Positions 15,491 to 25,132 of a stretch of 64,000 bases of DNA are shown here, one piece after another (the stretch's first letter is position 1; every line of letters begins with the position of its first letter). The notes beneath the pieces are model-generated. The model did no database searches and was not told the DNA's origin. It saw only the letters and a program-made list of their open reading frames with translations. This DNA comes from an uncultured Amylibacter sp. (lineage in GTDB: Bacteria > Pseudomonadota > Alphaproteobacteria > Rhodobacterales > Rhodobacteraceae). The stretch spans positions 1,116,001 to 1,180,000 of the forward strand of contig OY365738.1 of the NCBI GenBank assembly GCA_959347345.1, in the 5' to 3' direction. The position numbers were made by a program, and so were the translations under genes.

Positions 15491-18400
15491 TCCAAAGTCG
15501 GCTTATTCTGCGGACGAAAAATCTCTCTAAACAACCCAGGCGCAAAAATAGACACGGGATTAACCACAATCTTCGGCTCCTCAAAACTGCCCTTCACGGT
15601 ATAGGTGAAACTGAACAGCCCGCCGCCCCTGTTCCGCGCTGATAGCTGCCCGAACACCCGCTCAAACAACCCGTTTAACGCATAAAACGGCGTCATCTCC
15701 CCCTCAAAATCCACGACCTTATCGTTCGCGTTATAAACCCCGCTCATAGTCATCCCGACAGAGCCACCAATCGCGCTCATATTGTTAATAATAACGCCAT
15801 TCGGGCGCACGGTAAAATCACCGACGCTCTGTTCAAAATGAACCCCATGCCCCTCAATCTGTTGTACCAGTCCAATCACACTAACAGAATTAAACACATC
15901 TATCATGGGGTTTGTGTCGCGTAATTGCCCGTCATCAACCTCAAATTCACCGCTATAAACCCCCGCCTCTGCCTGTGGAATCAACCGCATCCAACCGGTC
16001 CCATGCAAAACTCCATTCAACAACCCAGCCGAGGATAACAGCCCGCCGACATCCTCTGCCGATACATCCACTTGCAACCCGTGTTCCGCCTGTGATAACA
16101 CGCCAGAAACGGGCGCACCGCCATTTACTTGCCCGCTGAAATCGCCATAATCCGCGCCAATATCCGTGCCTTTCGGGGCAATAGTCGCGCTGAACCCCGT
16201 CAATGCAATACCCTCGGTAATCTGAAAGCTATCAAAATTCACCTGCATCTGCCCGCCGTCTGGCATGCCGTCATCCGTTTGCGATAGCACCAGCTTGCGC
16301 AAATCCGCCGTGCCACCCTGTAAAATAGTCTGCGCGGGGGTATCAGCTGTCGCCGCAATCAGCGTGATCGAGGTATCCATCACCCCATCCAGAATAAACG
16401 AGGACAACGCCAATCGCTCAAAACCGCCGTTGCCACCAAACGAAATACTCCCCTGTGCGTGCAATCCATTGGTGTTTATAGCAAGGCTATCCACGCTAAA
16501 CGGTTCGGTTAAATAGCCCGCTATCGTCAAACTACCCCCCTGCCCGCGCGGTTTTTCCCAACCCAAAGCAGGCACGGACAGCCCCAACCCGCGCAATTCG
16601 CTGTTAATTTCATAGGTCATACGTTGTCCCTTTTCCAAAACCAACGCCAGTGTGGATGGGGCAGAGCCGCCCAAATAACCCGCAGGCAAATCAATCCCAA
16701 AGGCGTGCAAATTCGCACTGCTGAGCGCAACCGACACGTCCAGATAGCTCTTCTGTGCGTCCGTTTGCGTGAAATCCATCCGCCACGCACCCTCTGCCAC
16801 AATAGAATCCAGCATCGCTGGTCCTTCAATGATTATATCCGTGTGTGTCGCCGTGAAATCAATCGATTCGGCACTGATATTATGCCCTTCAAACAGGTTA
16901 TCCGAATTAAAATCGGTAATATAGCCGTTAAAATCCAGCACAACATCGGCGGTCGTTAAATCATCCGTCAAAGGAATAGTCAATGTACCCGTGGCGAAAA
17001 CCTGCCCCTCCCCAATATCCGTATCCAGCCCGATTTTGGATAAAAAGCGGAATTTATCAACATCCAGCAGGTTCAGGGTGGAGGTAATAGAGCCAGTCGC
17101 CTTCAAAATAAAAATCGCGGGCGCACGGCTGATATTCAAATTGGGGATTTTGAAATCGGAATTGGATAAATCGATTTTGCCACCATCGGCGGTCGTAACA
17201 AACCCGCTATCCAAATGAACATCTAAGTCGGACTGCGTCACGCGCCCAAACCCCGTGCCTTGTTCCACACGCGGCAGACCCGGAATATATTCCAAATACA
17301 AATCGTTATAATAAAAATCAATGCCAAAAGTCAGCCCGTCGTCTTGCAGGGACAGAGTCCCCAGCAAAGTGCTAAACACCCCGCGATGAATCTGGTCTTG
17401 CATCCATTCCCGTGCCTCTGGTTTTACATCCACAGGCCAAAGTTGCATAAAATCGGCAACACTGATTTCATTGCTGGCCATTTTATATTCGCCAACCCAC
17501 GCGCCCTCTGTATCATCTTTCTGCCAATGCACCCCGTTAAAGGTGAATATGGTTTTATCGTTGATAACTTGGGCTTGGTGCAAATCAAAACGGCGGGCTT
17601 TCACATCGTACCCTGCCTTTATGATACCGTTTGTCAGCAAAAGCGGAGTCTCCAACCCGCCCGATTCGCGCACCGAAAGCTGGTCTATGGCAAGGTCGGC
17701 ACTTATCCCATTCAGCCCGCTTTGCGCCGTATAATCCAGCGCGATTTGCCCGGTTGCTTGCAATACGCCAAAGGGCGTGGCGATATCCAAATGGGCTATA
17801 TCAAAGGTATTATCATGCCCCGAATAGGTGAAAATAATCTTGCTGGTATGGGCAAAATCGCCTGTATCATCCCGCGCGGCCTCTATCACGCCCGCGAAAT
17901 TATCCACCTGCCAGTCTTGGGATAAATCAAACCGCATCATGCCCGATAAATCCGATTCAATCATCGGCACATCCAACGTCCAATTACCGCCCAACTGGTC
18001 ACTGAGCGTTTCCAGATAAACATGGTCAAAGCTAACCACCGCTTGGGATTGCATCGCGCCGAGCCGATGGGTGATATCAAGGCTGATAGTACTGGGGGAA
18101 TCGCTGCGATTCTGCCCGCCTTCGTTGCGCAAAGACAACGCCAGCCGTGCATTAAACTCATCCCCCGCACGGGCGAGGTGAAGCGTGGCATTTTCAAAGT
18201 GAAAGGTTTGGCGGGTTCGCTGGTCTTCAATATCAATAATCGTGTCAATCACGCTGATTTCATCCAGTTGCGATAATTCCGCGACATTATCAAAGACGAC
18301 AAGCGCGGCATCAATGGTATTAAATTCCGCGCTATCGTTGCCCATATTTAATTGTAAATTAAACTGCCCGTTCTGGTCGCTGATCACTTGCAGGGATACA

Positions 18401-18789
18401 CCCGAAAGCCGAAGGGCTAGAGGGCGGAAATTGCCTCTGAACAAGTCGGGGACGGCCAGTTCCACCTCCACCACAGGCAGGCGAGCCAGCTCTGCCCCCT
18501 CCAAATCACGCAATATAGTATCGGTGAAACTCACCTTGCTTTGCACGAACCCCGCGTCCGTGCCAATGGAAATAGACCCGATTTCCACCGCTATATTGCC
18601 CAAAGATTGATTCACCCGCGATTCCACGAAATCAACGATTCTGGGGTGGGATATTGGGCCTGATTGAACCCGTATAAATATGGCGATGCCCAGCAGGATT
18701 ATGATGACAAACGCGGTCATAGCCAGTTGGAAAAACAGGCGGATAAGCCTTGTTCCAATGGCTTTTATGGTGTTTAATCTTGCCGACAT
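15487..18789 (-). CDS. Very large AsmA-like/DUF3971 envelope protein
   Basis: About 1,100 residues. A single N-terminal membrane helix (LAMTAFVIIILLGIAIFI) is followed by a long, strand-rich, repeat-like periplasmic body. The C-terminal AsmA-like block has GVIINNMSAIGGSVGMTMSG and FSFTYTVKGSFEEPKIVVNP. This is the YhdP/DUF3971 architecture, a bridge-like protein between inner and outer membrane linked to lipid transport. The ATG at 18789 is chosen because the membrane helix then lies near residue 25; the frame stays open a further 56 codons upstream. It is encoded alone between a methyltransferase and the 6S RNA. Confidence 0.85.
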   Translation of the reverse strand: MSARLNTIKAIGTRLIRLFFQLAMTAFVIIILLGIAIFIRVQSGPISHPRIVDFVESRVNQSLGNIAVEIGSISIGTDAGFVQSKVSFTDTILRDLEGAELARLPVVEVELAVPDLFRGNFRPLALRLSGVSLQVISDQNGQFNLQLNMGNDSAEFNTIDAALVVFDNVAELSQLDEISVIDTIIDIEDQRTRQTFHFENATLHLARAGDEFNARLALSLRNEGGQNRSDSPSTISLDITHRLGAMQSQAVVSFDHVYLETLSDQLGGNWTLDVPMIESDLSGMMRFDLSQDWQVDNFAGVIEAARDDTGDFAHTSKIIFTYSGHDNTFDIAHLDIATPFGVLQATGQIALDYTAQSGLNGISADLAIDQLSVRESGGLETPLLLTNGIIKAGYDVKARRFDLHQAQVINDKTIFTFNGVHWQKDDTEGAWVGEYKMASNEISVADFMQLWPVDVKPEAREWMQDQIHRGVFSTLLGTLSLQDDGLTFGIDFYYNDLYLEYIPGLPRVEQGTGFGRVTQSDLDVHLDSGFVTTADGGKIDLSNSDFKIPNLNISRAPAIFILKATGSITSTLNLLDVDKFRFLSKIGLDTDIGEGQVFATGTLTIPLTDDLTTADVVLDFNGYITDFNSDNLFEGHNISAESIDFTATHTDIIIEGPAMLDSIVAEGAWRMDFTQTDAQKSYLDVSVALSSANLHAFGIDLPAGYLGGSAPSTLALVLEKGQRMTYEINSELRGLGLSVPALGWEKPRGQGGSLTIAGYLTEPFSVDSLAINTNGLHAQGSISFGGNGGFERLALSSFILDGVMDTSITLIAATADTPAQTILQGGTADLRKLVLSQTDDGMPDGGQMQVNFDSFQITEGIALTGFSATIAPKGTDIGADYGDFSGQVNGGAPVSGVLSQAEHGLQVDVSAEDVGGLLSSAGLLNGVLHGTGWMRLIPQAEAGVYSGEFEVDDGQLRDTNPMIDVFNSVSVIGLVQQIEGHGVHFEQSVGDFTVRPNGVIINNMSAIGGSVGMTMSGVYNANDKVVDFEGEMTPFYALNGLFERVFGQLSARNRGGGLFSFTYTVKGSFEEPKIVVNPVSIFAPGLFREIFRPQNKPTLE

Positions 18790-18965
18790 GAGAGGTGCAG
18801 TCCTGCATTTTGGTGCGTCAATTTGACACACTTGTTTGGGGGCTTTTAGCATATAAAATTTGTATTTTACAGGGGGGATTTGGCAATATGGGGGAAAATA
18901 CGGATATTTGAATGGGGCGTGAAAGGGCGGTATGAATCGGGCGTGAAAGGGTTGCAAAACACCCC

Positions 18966-18994
18966 TTGCAACTCTGCGTGAAAGTGGTTATCTT
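18966..18994 (+). promoter_or_regulatory. Promoter of the 6S RNA gene
   Basis: TTGCAA at 18966-18971 and TATCTT at 18989-18994 are separated by exactly 17 bp. The predicted start, about 19001, coincides with the first base of the closing helix of the 6S RNA candidate. Confidence 0.6.
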
Positions 18995-19001
18995 CACAGA
19001 T

Positions 19002-19155
19002 GCGGTGCTGCGCTTCTGGTCAGACAGTCTATTCCAGTGGCTATAACTTTTTCCAAGGGAACTGGCGCTATCATCGACCGTGGTCTTTGGTATCTAGTAC
19101 CCACCTGATTTTCAGGCTCTTGGAATTCATACTGCCAACCGTTGTGTGGTGCCGC
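19002..19155 (+). ncRNA. ssrS: Probable 6S RNA
   Basis: 6S RNA is a promoter mimic that binds sigma-70 RNA polymerase. Evidence is positional and structural. It lies directly upstream of the 5-formyltetrahydrofolate cyclo-ligase gene, the conserved location. GCGGTGCT at 19002-19009 pairs with GGTGCCGC at 19148-19155 as a closing helix. Inner segments CCAAG and CTTGG can pair, and CCTGA-TTTT-TCAGG is a short apical hairpin near the 3' side. A TTTTT run follows the closing helix. About 154 nt is in the expected size range. No covariance-model search was done. Confidence 0.68.
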
Positions 19156-19175
19156 GTTTTTATTTGGGGGTTTTT

Positions 19176-19736
19176 ATGGCGAATATGGATAAAATGACGG
19201 CGCGGCGGGCGGCGTTGGACGCGCGGGCTGTGGCGCATAAGGGCGGGTTTGATGTGGCCGCCAATACGCATTTACTGGATTATTTACGGGGGGCTGCGGG
19301 CGCGGGCGCGTGTATCGCGGGCTATATGCCGATACGAACAGAGGTCTCGCCAATGGCGACTCTGGATGCGTTGGACGAGCTGGGGTTTGCGTTGTGTTTG
19401 CCAGTCGTTATCGGCAAAGACCGCCCCTTGGCGTTTCGCTCGTGGCGGTTCGGTGGGGCGTTGATTGATGGAGCGTTTGGCGCGGCTGTGCCTGCCAAGG
19501 GCGCGGATGTATCCCCTGACATAGTGATTACCCCGATGGTTGGGTTTGATAAACGTGGCTATCGTTTGGGTTATGGTGGCGGGTTTTATGATAGGAGTTT
19601 CGCTGGGATGGAGCGCGTTGTGGTGGTGGGTTTCGCCTATAGTGCGCAGGAAGTCGCGCGAGTGGATGAGGATGCAACCGATGTAAAGATGGATGTATTG
19701 GTTACGGAAAATGGGGTTGTGGGGTTTAGTGATTAG
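19176..19736 (+). CDS. 5-formyltetrahydrofolate cyclo-ligase
   Basis: Converts 5-formyl-THF to 5,10-methenyl-THF with ATP. The 186 residues show the substrate-binding IAGYMPIRTEVSP, CLPVVIGKDRPL and the ATP/Mg motif KRGYRLGYGGGFYDRSF near residue 125. The start ATG at 19176 follows a GGGGG run; an in-frame upstream start at 19146 would lie inside the 6S RNA and is rejected. The pairing with 6S RNA is widely conserved. The gene is followed by a heptamer array and interspersed repeat copy B. Confidence 0.93.
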   Translation: MANMDKMTARRAALDARAVAHKGGFDVAANTHLLDYLRGAAGAGACIAGYMPIRTEVSPMATLDALDELGFALCLPVVIGKDRPLAFRSWRFGGALIDGAFGAAVPAKGADVSPDIVITPMVGFDKRGYRLGYGGGFYDRSFAGMERVVVVGFAYSAQEVARVDEDATDVKMDVLVTENGVVGFSD

Positions 19737-20095
19737 TGATTAGTGATTAGTGATTTTTTTCTTGCGCCCTCACTTCGGGGCAAGCCCCGTTCGTTCGGGC
19801 TTCCCGCCCGCCCACCCCTCCTGCGGAGTGCGGGCGGACGGTTTTATTGGCTAAAGCCTGTCCTAGTATCTAGGCAAAGCCTAAATAAATTTAGAGCAAA
19901 CCCATCACCAATTCCCAAGTATTCTTCGCAAATAATCCACTCTACCGTCTTGTTATTCCAGATAGCAAATTTATAGAAAATCTATCGTCTAGGAACCAAA
20001 GGCTTTTGTGTATGGGCTTTTTCGCAAGAAAAAGCTCTATATGCACAAAAGCCCCCACTAATCATTAATCACTAATAACTAATCACTAACAACTA
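19727..20095. repeat. Heptamer-bracketed module 3 with interspersed repeat copy B
   Basis: The gap lies between the cyclo-ligase end and the ymdB-like start. The left array is TTAGTGA heptamers (19727-19757) and overlaps the cyclo-ligase stop codon; the right array is TAATCACTAATAACT-type (about 20057-20095). Copy B lies between, in reverse orientation to copy A. It carries the GCGCCCTCACTTCG start, CCCGCCCACCCCTCCTGCGG, the core CCTAAATAAATTTAGA, and a long terminal palindrome at 20001-20053. A 77-codon open frame inside it is part of the repeat and is not called a gene. Confidence 0.85.
20001..20053. repeat. Long imperfect palindrome in repeat copy B
   Basis: GGCTTTTGTGTATGGGCTTTTTC and GAAAAAGCTCTATATGCACAAAAGCC face each other across GCAA, an imperfect stem of about 22 bp. 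The same palindrome recurs in copy D at 34175-34262, where its loop holds an additional stem-loop. Confidence 0.8.
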
Positions 20096-20131
20096 CTTCC
20101 AACTTCCCCAAAAATACACTAAACCCCCACT

Positions 20132-20938
20132 ATGCGTGTTTTATTCTTGGGAGATGTGATGGGACGGGCGGGGCGGACGGCGATTGTCCAGACCCTGCCG
20201 CGTTTGCGCACCGATTGGCGGCTGGATTTCATCGTCATTAACGCGGAAAACACGACGAGCGGGCGCGGTCTGTCACCCGCCCACGCTACCGAAATTCTGG
20301 ACGCTGGCGCGGATGTTTTGACGCTCGGCGACCACGCGTTTGACCAACGTGATATGGTGAGTTTTATTCAAAAAGAGCCGAGGATTATCCGTCCATTAAA
20401 CCTCGCCAAAGCCGCCCCTGGACGGGGGTTTGGCATTTATACCACGCAAAATGGGCAGAAAATTCTGGTGACCCAAGCCTTGGGGCAAGTGTTTATGAAA
20501 CAGCCGTTTGCCGACCCGTTTGCCGCGCTGGATACCGCCTTGCAAACTGCGCCTTTGGGCGGGATTGCCGCCGTGATTGTCGATTTCCACGCCGAGGCTA
20601 CATCCGAGAAAATGGCAATGGGGCATTGGCTGGATGGTCGTGCGAGCTTGGTTATTGGCACGCATACTCACGTGCCGACCGCCGATTTGCAGATTTTGCC
20701 GAAAGGCACGGCGTATCAGAGCGACGCTGGGATGTGTGGCGATTATAACAGTGTGATTGGGATGGATAAGGCCGAGCCGATGCGCCGTTTTCTAACGGGA
20801 ATGACGCGGGATCGGTTTGCCCCTGCTGGTGGGGAGGCGACCCTATGTGGGGTGTTTGTAGAGACGGGTGCGGACGGGTTAGCGGCGCGGGTGTTGCCCG
20901 TGCGGATTGGCGGGCGATTGGGGGAGGAGGGGGTTTAG
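20132..20938 (+). CDS. YmdB/TIGR00282-family metallophosphoesterase
   Basis: A 268-residue calcineurin-like phosphodiesterase. Visible metal-binding motifs are FLGDVMGRAGR with Asp8, VINAENTTSGRGLS, TLGDHAFDQRD, VDFHAEATSEK and IGTHTHVPTAD. In Bacillus the family member YmdB hydrolyses 2',3'- or 3',5'-cyclic nucleotides and affects mRNA decay and biofilm. The substrate here is unknown. The start is preceded by a C-rich leader (AAACCCCCACT) without a ribosome site. It ends 4 bp into the convergent nuclease-like gene. Confidence 0.9.
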   Translation: MRVLFLGDVMGRAGRTAIVQTLPRLRTDWRLDFIVINAENTTSGRGLSPAHATEILDAGADVLTLGDHAFDQRDMVSFIQKEPRIIRPLNLAKAAPGRGFGIYTTQNGQKILVTQALGQVFMKQPFADPFAALDTALQTAPLGGIAAVIVDFHAEATSEKMAMGHWLDGRASLVIGTHTHVPTADLQILPKGTAYQSDAGMCGDYNSVIGMDKAEPMRRFLTGMTRDRFAPAGGEATLCGVFVETGADGLAARVLPVRIGGRLGEEGV

Positions 20939-21393
20939 GAGAGGGGGTGGCAGTAAGGTGATTCTTCTATTATAGGTTGCTTACAAAGCCCGTCGTTTAT
21001 ATGCTTATTTAAACCGCTTTCTGCCATAACCATTTGATAATTAGCCATAGGGTAATATTTTGAAACTACTATGATAGGTTGACATTCTTTATAGCAAAAA
21101 CATTCATTAAACATTTCAATAGCCCTTGCTATTTGTGCAAAAGCCTCTTCGTAGTGCGTCCCCTTTAATTCAATATAATAGTTTATATCCCCGTGTTGAA
21201 CCATAAAATCGCATCTTTGGGTCGAACTATCCGTTTCAGGTAAAAGACCTTTATCTATTTTTATCCGTTTTAATTCGTCCTCATTATTATTAACAAAAAT
21301 TAATCTAGCATTGTTTTCCTTGACAGATAACAATTTTTTTTGGATTTTCTTTATATAACGCGTCTTGGCTAATATCTCTGCGCAATCAACCAT
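20935..21393 (-). CDS. Small PD-(D/E)XK nuclease-like protein, partner of the adjacent ATPase
   Basis: A 152-residue AT-rich gene. It carries CDFMVQHGDINYYIELKGTH: Asp62, then after a turn Glu75-Leu-Lys77. This is the D...ExK active-site pattern of PD-(D/E)XK nucleases, followed by a helix with a Gln (FAQIARAIEMF). Strand-like IIVVSKYY follows. The start is the ATG at 21393, because TAAAGGTGGT (21401-21410) is a strong ribosome site 8 nt upstream; an in-frame TTG at 21435 would overlap the ATPase. The gene begins 19 bp after the ATPase stop on the same strand, so the two are co-expressed. The fold is inferred from motif spacing only. Confidence 0.65.
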   Translation of the reverse strand: MVDCAEILAKTRYIKKIQKKLLSVKENNARLIFVNNNEDELKRIKIDKGLLPETDSSTQRCDFMVQHGDINYYIELKGTHYEEAFAQIARAIEMFNECFCYKECQPIIVVSKYYPMANYQMVMAESGLNKHINDGLCKQPIIEESPYCHPLS

Positions 21394-21412
21394 ATCTTTT
21401 ACCACCTTTATT

Positions 21413-22714
21413 TTAGTGAGCTTTATTGTTGGCAATTAGATTATGATAATCTTCTGCAATTTTTCTAAATGCCTTATCCATTTTTTCCATCTTAATTAAG
21501 TCATGCTTTTCATAATAAATATTTTCTACAGTTCCATTGGATACATGATAAGCATTAGCAACCATATTTTTATTCTGCGCAGGATGAATTTCATTATTGA
21601 AGCATGCAGGGATAAAGGGGCTATGTGTGGTTACCATCACTTTACAATATTTCGCACGTGCTACATCCGCAATCATCTTAATAAGACTAAGCTGTGAATC
21701 AGGGTAAATATGTGCTTCTGGTTCCTCTATAATAAGAAGCTGATTTATTTTTTCTTTTTTTGGAAACCCGCTAATCCCAGCAAGCAAAGGTAAAACCTCT
21801 TGTTGCCCAGAGGATGCGTCTTTTAATTTTACAATTTCGCCCCAATTGTTTTCAATATAATCAATTCTATTTTTATACACATAATTTCCAGCAAGAACTT
21901 TATTGGCTTCTTTAAACCAATCTTTATTTCTTTTAGGATTCTTAAATTCATCAGAAAACCTTTCTTGTTGCCCTTCCCAAAAACTGGCAAAGCGTTTTGA
22001 CAAAGGTTCAAGGCTATACTCCTCAGAATCTTCAAACCTACTTGAAGCTATCATCCTAAAAATATTATCTTGCACTGTGGCAAGAAACAACCGCGAGGCA
22101 GGAACATACAAAACAGACGGCACACTAGAAAAATCCACGCGTTCCTTCAATAAAATTGAAAGGTTGCTTCTTATTAAAAAACTTGTTCTAATTAAGCTAG
22201 ACCTATCTATCTTTCTTTTATCCTTAGGGCTAAATTCTTTTTCTAAATAGGTATTTATATCATTAAAAATTTCTTGAGCATTTTCTATAAAATCATCTAA
22301 AGCTTTTGAATGCTTTATTGTAATTTTTGAGCCCTTCTTATCTTTTTTTATAGATATAGAAATTTCATCGCTTTCAAAATCAACAGAAAATCCGCTACCT
22401 ATATTTTCTATGTTAGGAAACAAGTCGCAAAAAAAACTGACCCTACTATTAACATATTCATCAATGTTTTTTTCTTCTGAAACATCCCTAGAAAAGCGAT
22501 ATATGCGGGCTTGAAAGCTACGCAACAACCCTTCTTGATATTCCCAAAAGAAACACCGCAATTTTGCCAACAGGCTTTTCCCCGTTGCCTGTTCGCCGAC
22601 AAGCACGGTAATATCGCCACATTTCATAGTCGCTTCTTTTATCACCATGAAATTTTTAACGGTGATAACTTCATTATCCAACTTGGGATATTCTAAAACA
22701 TTATCTTTGCTCAT
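21413..22714 (-). CDS. AAA-type (SMC/OLD-like) ATPase of a putative two-gene defence system
   Basis: A 433-residue ABC-like ATPase of the AAA_15/AAA_21 type. It has Walker A GEQATGKS (residues 40-47), a long helical middle, the signature SSGQQEVLPLL, Walker B LLIIEEPEAHIYPDSQ and the switch histidine in VTTHSPF. There is no Toprim domain, which separates it from OLD and GajA. Two starts 6 bp apart are possible; the second (22714) has AAAGGGGA at good spacing. The gene is strongly AT-rich against lepA upstream and ymdB downstream, suggesting transfer. ATPases of this type pair with small effectors in Septu, PARIS and similar systems. Confidence 0.8.
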   Translation of the reverse strand: MSKDNVLEYPKLDNEVITVKNFMVIKEATMKCGDITVLVGEQATGKSLLAKLRCFFWEYQEGLLRSFQARIYRFSRDVSEEKNIDEYVNSRVSFFCDLFPNIENIGSGFSVDFESDEISISIKKDKKGSKITIKHSKALDDFIENAQEIFNDINTYLEKEFSPKDKRKIDRSSLIRTSFLIRSNLSILLKERVDFSSVPSVLYVPASRLFLATVQDNIFRMIASSRFEDSEEYSLEPLSKRFASFWEGQQERFSDEFKNPKRNKDWFKEANKVLAGNYVYKNRIDYIENNWGEIVKLKDASSGQQEVLPLLAGISGFPKKEKINQLLIIEEPEAHIYPDSQLSLIKMIADVARAKYCKVMVTTHSPFIPACFNNEIHPAQNKNMVANAYHVSNGTVENIYYEKHDLIKMEKMDKAFRKIAEDYHNLIANNKAH

Positions 22715-22767
22715 AACCATTCCCCTTTACCACTATAATAACCATTCCCCTGCAAAACACAAGCCCC

Positions 22768-24567
22768 CTACTCATCCATCTTCAAAGCAGATATAAACGC
22801 CTGCTGCGGGATTTCCACCTTACCAAACTGGCGCATCTTCTTCTTCCCCGCCTTTTGCTTATCCAACAACTTGCGCTTACGGGTCACATCGCCACCATAA
22901 CACTTGGCGGTCACATCCTTACGCAACGCCGACAGAGTCTCCCGCGCGATAACCCGCCCGCCAACAGCCGCCTGAATGGGGATTTTGAATTGATGCTGGG
23001 GTATCAGCTCTTTTAACTTCTCCACCATCACCCGCCCACGCGCATCAGCCCTATCCCTATGAACCATCATGGACAAAGCATCCACTGGCTCTTCATTCAC
23101 CAAAATCTGCATTTTCACCAGATTATCCACGCAATACCCCTGTATTGTATAGTCAAACGACGCATAGCCCTTTGTTACCGATTTCAACCTATCATAAAAA
23201 TCAAAAACCACCTCGTTCAAAGGCAAATCATAAACGACCATAGCCCGACTGCCCGCATAGGTTAAATCACGCTGGATACCGCGCCTATCCTGACACAGCT
23301 TTAACACATCGCCAAGATACCCGTCAGGCACTAGAATAGTCGCGTTAATACGGGGTTCTTCTATCCGCTCTATACTGCCCAAATCGGGCATATCGGCGGG
23401 GTTGTGCAGCTCTACCATCGTCCCATTGCGCAGATGAACTTGGTAAATGACCGAGGGCGCGGTGGTAATCAGCTCTATCCCGTATTCGCGGTCTAACCTA
23501 TCGCGGATGACCTCCAAATGCAGCAGCCCAAGGAAACCACAGCGAAAGCCAAAGCCCAAGGCGGCGGAAGTCTCCATTTCCGTGCTAAAGCTCGCGTCAT
23601 TCAGGGATAGTTTGGAAATCGCCTCACGCAAATCTTCAAAATCGCCGTTATCCACGGGGAACAACCCGCAGAACACAACAGGCTGGGCGGGGGCGAAACC
23701 AGGCAACGCGGCATCGCACGGTTTTTTATCATGGGTGATAGTATCACCGACCCGCGTATCGGCGACTTTTTTGATAGAGGCTGTTAGAAACCCCATTTCA
23801 CCGGGTCCCAGCGATTCTACCGATTCGCGTTCGGGGCGGAATACTCCGATTTGGTCAACGTTATAGGCCGCGTCCGCGTTCATCATACGGATTTTATCGC
23901 CTTTGTGCAAAATACCGTCAATCACGCGGATAAGGACGACAACACCTAGGTAGGAATCATACCAGCTATCCACCAGCATGACTTTTAGGGGCGCATCCGC
24001 ATCGCCAACGGGTGCGGGCAAACGGGTGACGATGGACTCCAAAACATCAGGGATACCGAGACCCGTTTTGGCGGATATTTCCAAGGCTTCGGTGGTGTCA
24101 ATACCGATAACATCCTCTATTTGTTGGCGCACACGGTCGGGTTCGGCGGCGGGCAAATCGACTTTATTAAGGACGGGCAGGATTTCATGGTTGGCTTCTA
24201 TAGCGTGGTAGACGTTGGCGAGGGTCTGCGCCTCCACCCCTTGGCTGGCATCAACGACCAGCAAAGAGCCCTCAACCGCGCGCATGGAGCGAGAGACTTC
24301 GTAGGCGAAATCCACATGCCCAGGCGTATCGATTAGGTTAAGGATATAGGTTTGTCCGTCTTTCGCGGGGTATTCAATCCGCACGAGGTTGGCTTTTATC
24401 GTAATGCCCCGTTCGCGTTCTATGTCCATAGTGTCAAGGATTTGCTCCTCCATATCCCGTGCGGCGACCGTGCCTGTGGATTGGATGAGACGGTCGGCAA
24501 GGGTGGATTTGCCGTGGTCTATGTGCGCGATGATGGCGAAGTTGCGGATGTTTTTGGTGTCAGTCAT
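22768..24567 (-). CDS. lepA: Elongation factor 4 (LepA)
   Basis: Ribosome-bound GTPase that back-translocates or rescues stalled ribosomes. The 599 residues are a typical length. G1 AHIDHGKS is at residues 14-21, with switch II segment DTPGHVDF and G4 [12 protein letters not shown]. The C-terminal LepA-specific region has [30 protein letters not shown] and [10 protein letters not shown]. The last block ([20 protein letters not shown]) is the family's diagnostic C-terminal domain. The gene is alone upstream of the AT-rich ATPase pair on the same strand. Confidence 0.97.
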   Translation of the reverse strand: MTDTKNIRNFAIIAHIDHGKSTLADRLIQSTGTVAARDMEEQILDTMDIERERGITIKANLVRIEYPAKDGQTYILNLIDTPGHVDFAYEVSRSMRAVEGSLLVVDASQGVEAQTLANVYHAIEANHEILPVLNKVDLPAAEPDRVRQQIEDVIGIDTTEALEISAKTGLGIPDVLESIVTRLPAPVGDADAPLKVMLVDSWYDSYLGVVVLIRVIDGILHKGDKIRMMNADAAYNVDQIGVFRPERESVESLGPGEMGFLTASIKKVADTRVGDTITHDKKPCDAALPGFAPAQPVVFCGLFPVDNGDFEDLREAISKLSLNDASFSTEMETSAALGFGFRCGFLGLLHLEVIRDRLDREYGIELITTAPSVIYQVHLRNGTMVELHNPADMPDLGSIERIEEPRINATILVPDGYLGDVLKLCQDRRGIQRDLTYAGSRAMVVYDLPLNEVVFDFYDRLKSVTKGYASFDYTIQGYCVDNLVKMQILVNEEPVDALSMMVHRDRADARGRVMVEKLKELIPQHQFKIPIQAAVGGRVIARETLSALRKDVTAKCYGGDVTRKRKLLDKQKAGKKKMRQFGKVEIPQQAFISALKMDE

Positions 24568-24606
24568 GGGGGGGTTATGGGTGATTTAGTGAGGGGAGTC
24601 AAGGGT

Positions 24607-25132
24607 TTTAGTTATTAGTTATTAGTTGTTAGTTATTAGTGGTGAATGAATTGTGAATTGTAAATTATGAATGGTGAATTATTGGTTATTCTGGATTAGA
24701 GGTTAGGTATTAGAAGTTAAGGGCAGAGCTTTTTTGTTGCGCCCTCACTTCGTTCGGTTGCCCACCCGCCCACCCCTCCTGCGGAGAGCTGGGCGGGTTA
24801 TTTTTGGCTGGGGTTTGGCTCAGCGTCTTGTATATAGTCTAAATAAATTTAAGGAATATCTGCCGTCTTGTACATCGGGCTTTTGGCATGCTCCCACGAA
24901 GTGGGGGCTACGCACAAAAGACCACGCTGGTCGGCACTCGCGTAAGCGATGACGAAGACATTATTTTTATTTTCGGGCAGGTTCAACTGCCCTTGTGGGC
25001 ATCACTAATAACTAATAACTAATAACTAATAACTAATAACTAATAACTAACAACTAATAACTAATAACTAACAACTAACAACTAATAACTAATAACTAAT
25101 AACTAATAACTAATAACTAACAACTAACAACT
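24607..25132. repeat. Heptamer-bracketed module 4 with interspersed repeat copy C
   Basis: The gap lies between lepA and amn. The left array (24607-24641) is TTAGTTA-type. The right array (25004-25132) is about 18 units of TAACTAA/TAACAAC, the longest in the window. Between them are an AT-rich stretch with degenerate GTGAATTG repeats (24642-24718) and copy C (about 24719-25002). Copy C carries the TAAATAAATTTA core, GGGCTTTTGGCATGCTCCC, a GACCACGCTGGTC hairpin and the sub-module GGGCAGGTTCAACTGCCC at 24975-24992. A 72-codon frame inside it is rejected as a gene. Confidence 0.85.

Noticed and set aside
21413..22714. OLD-family or Gabija GajA nuclease
   Set aside because: There is no Toprim domain after the ATPase; the protein ends soon after the switch histidine.
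25004..25132. Long heptamer array considered as a CRISPR
   Set aside because: The unit is 7 bp without spacers, and no cas gene is present.
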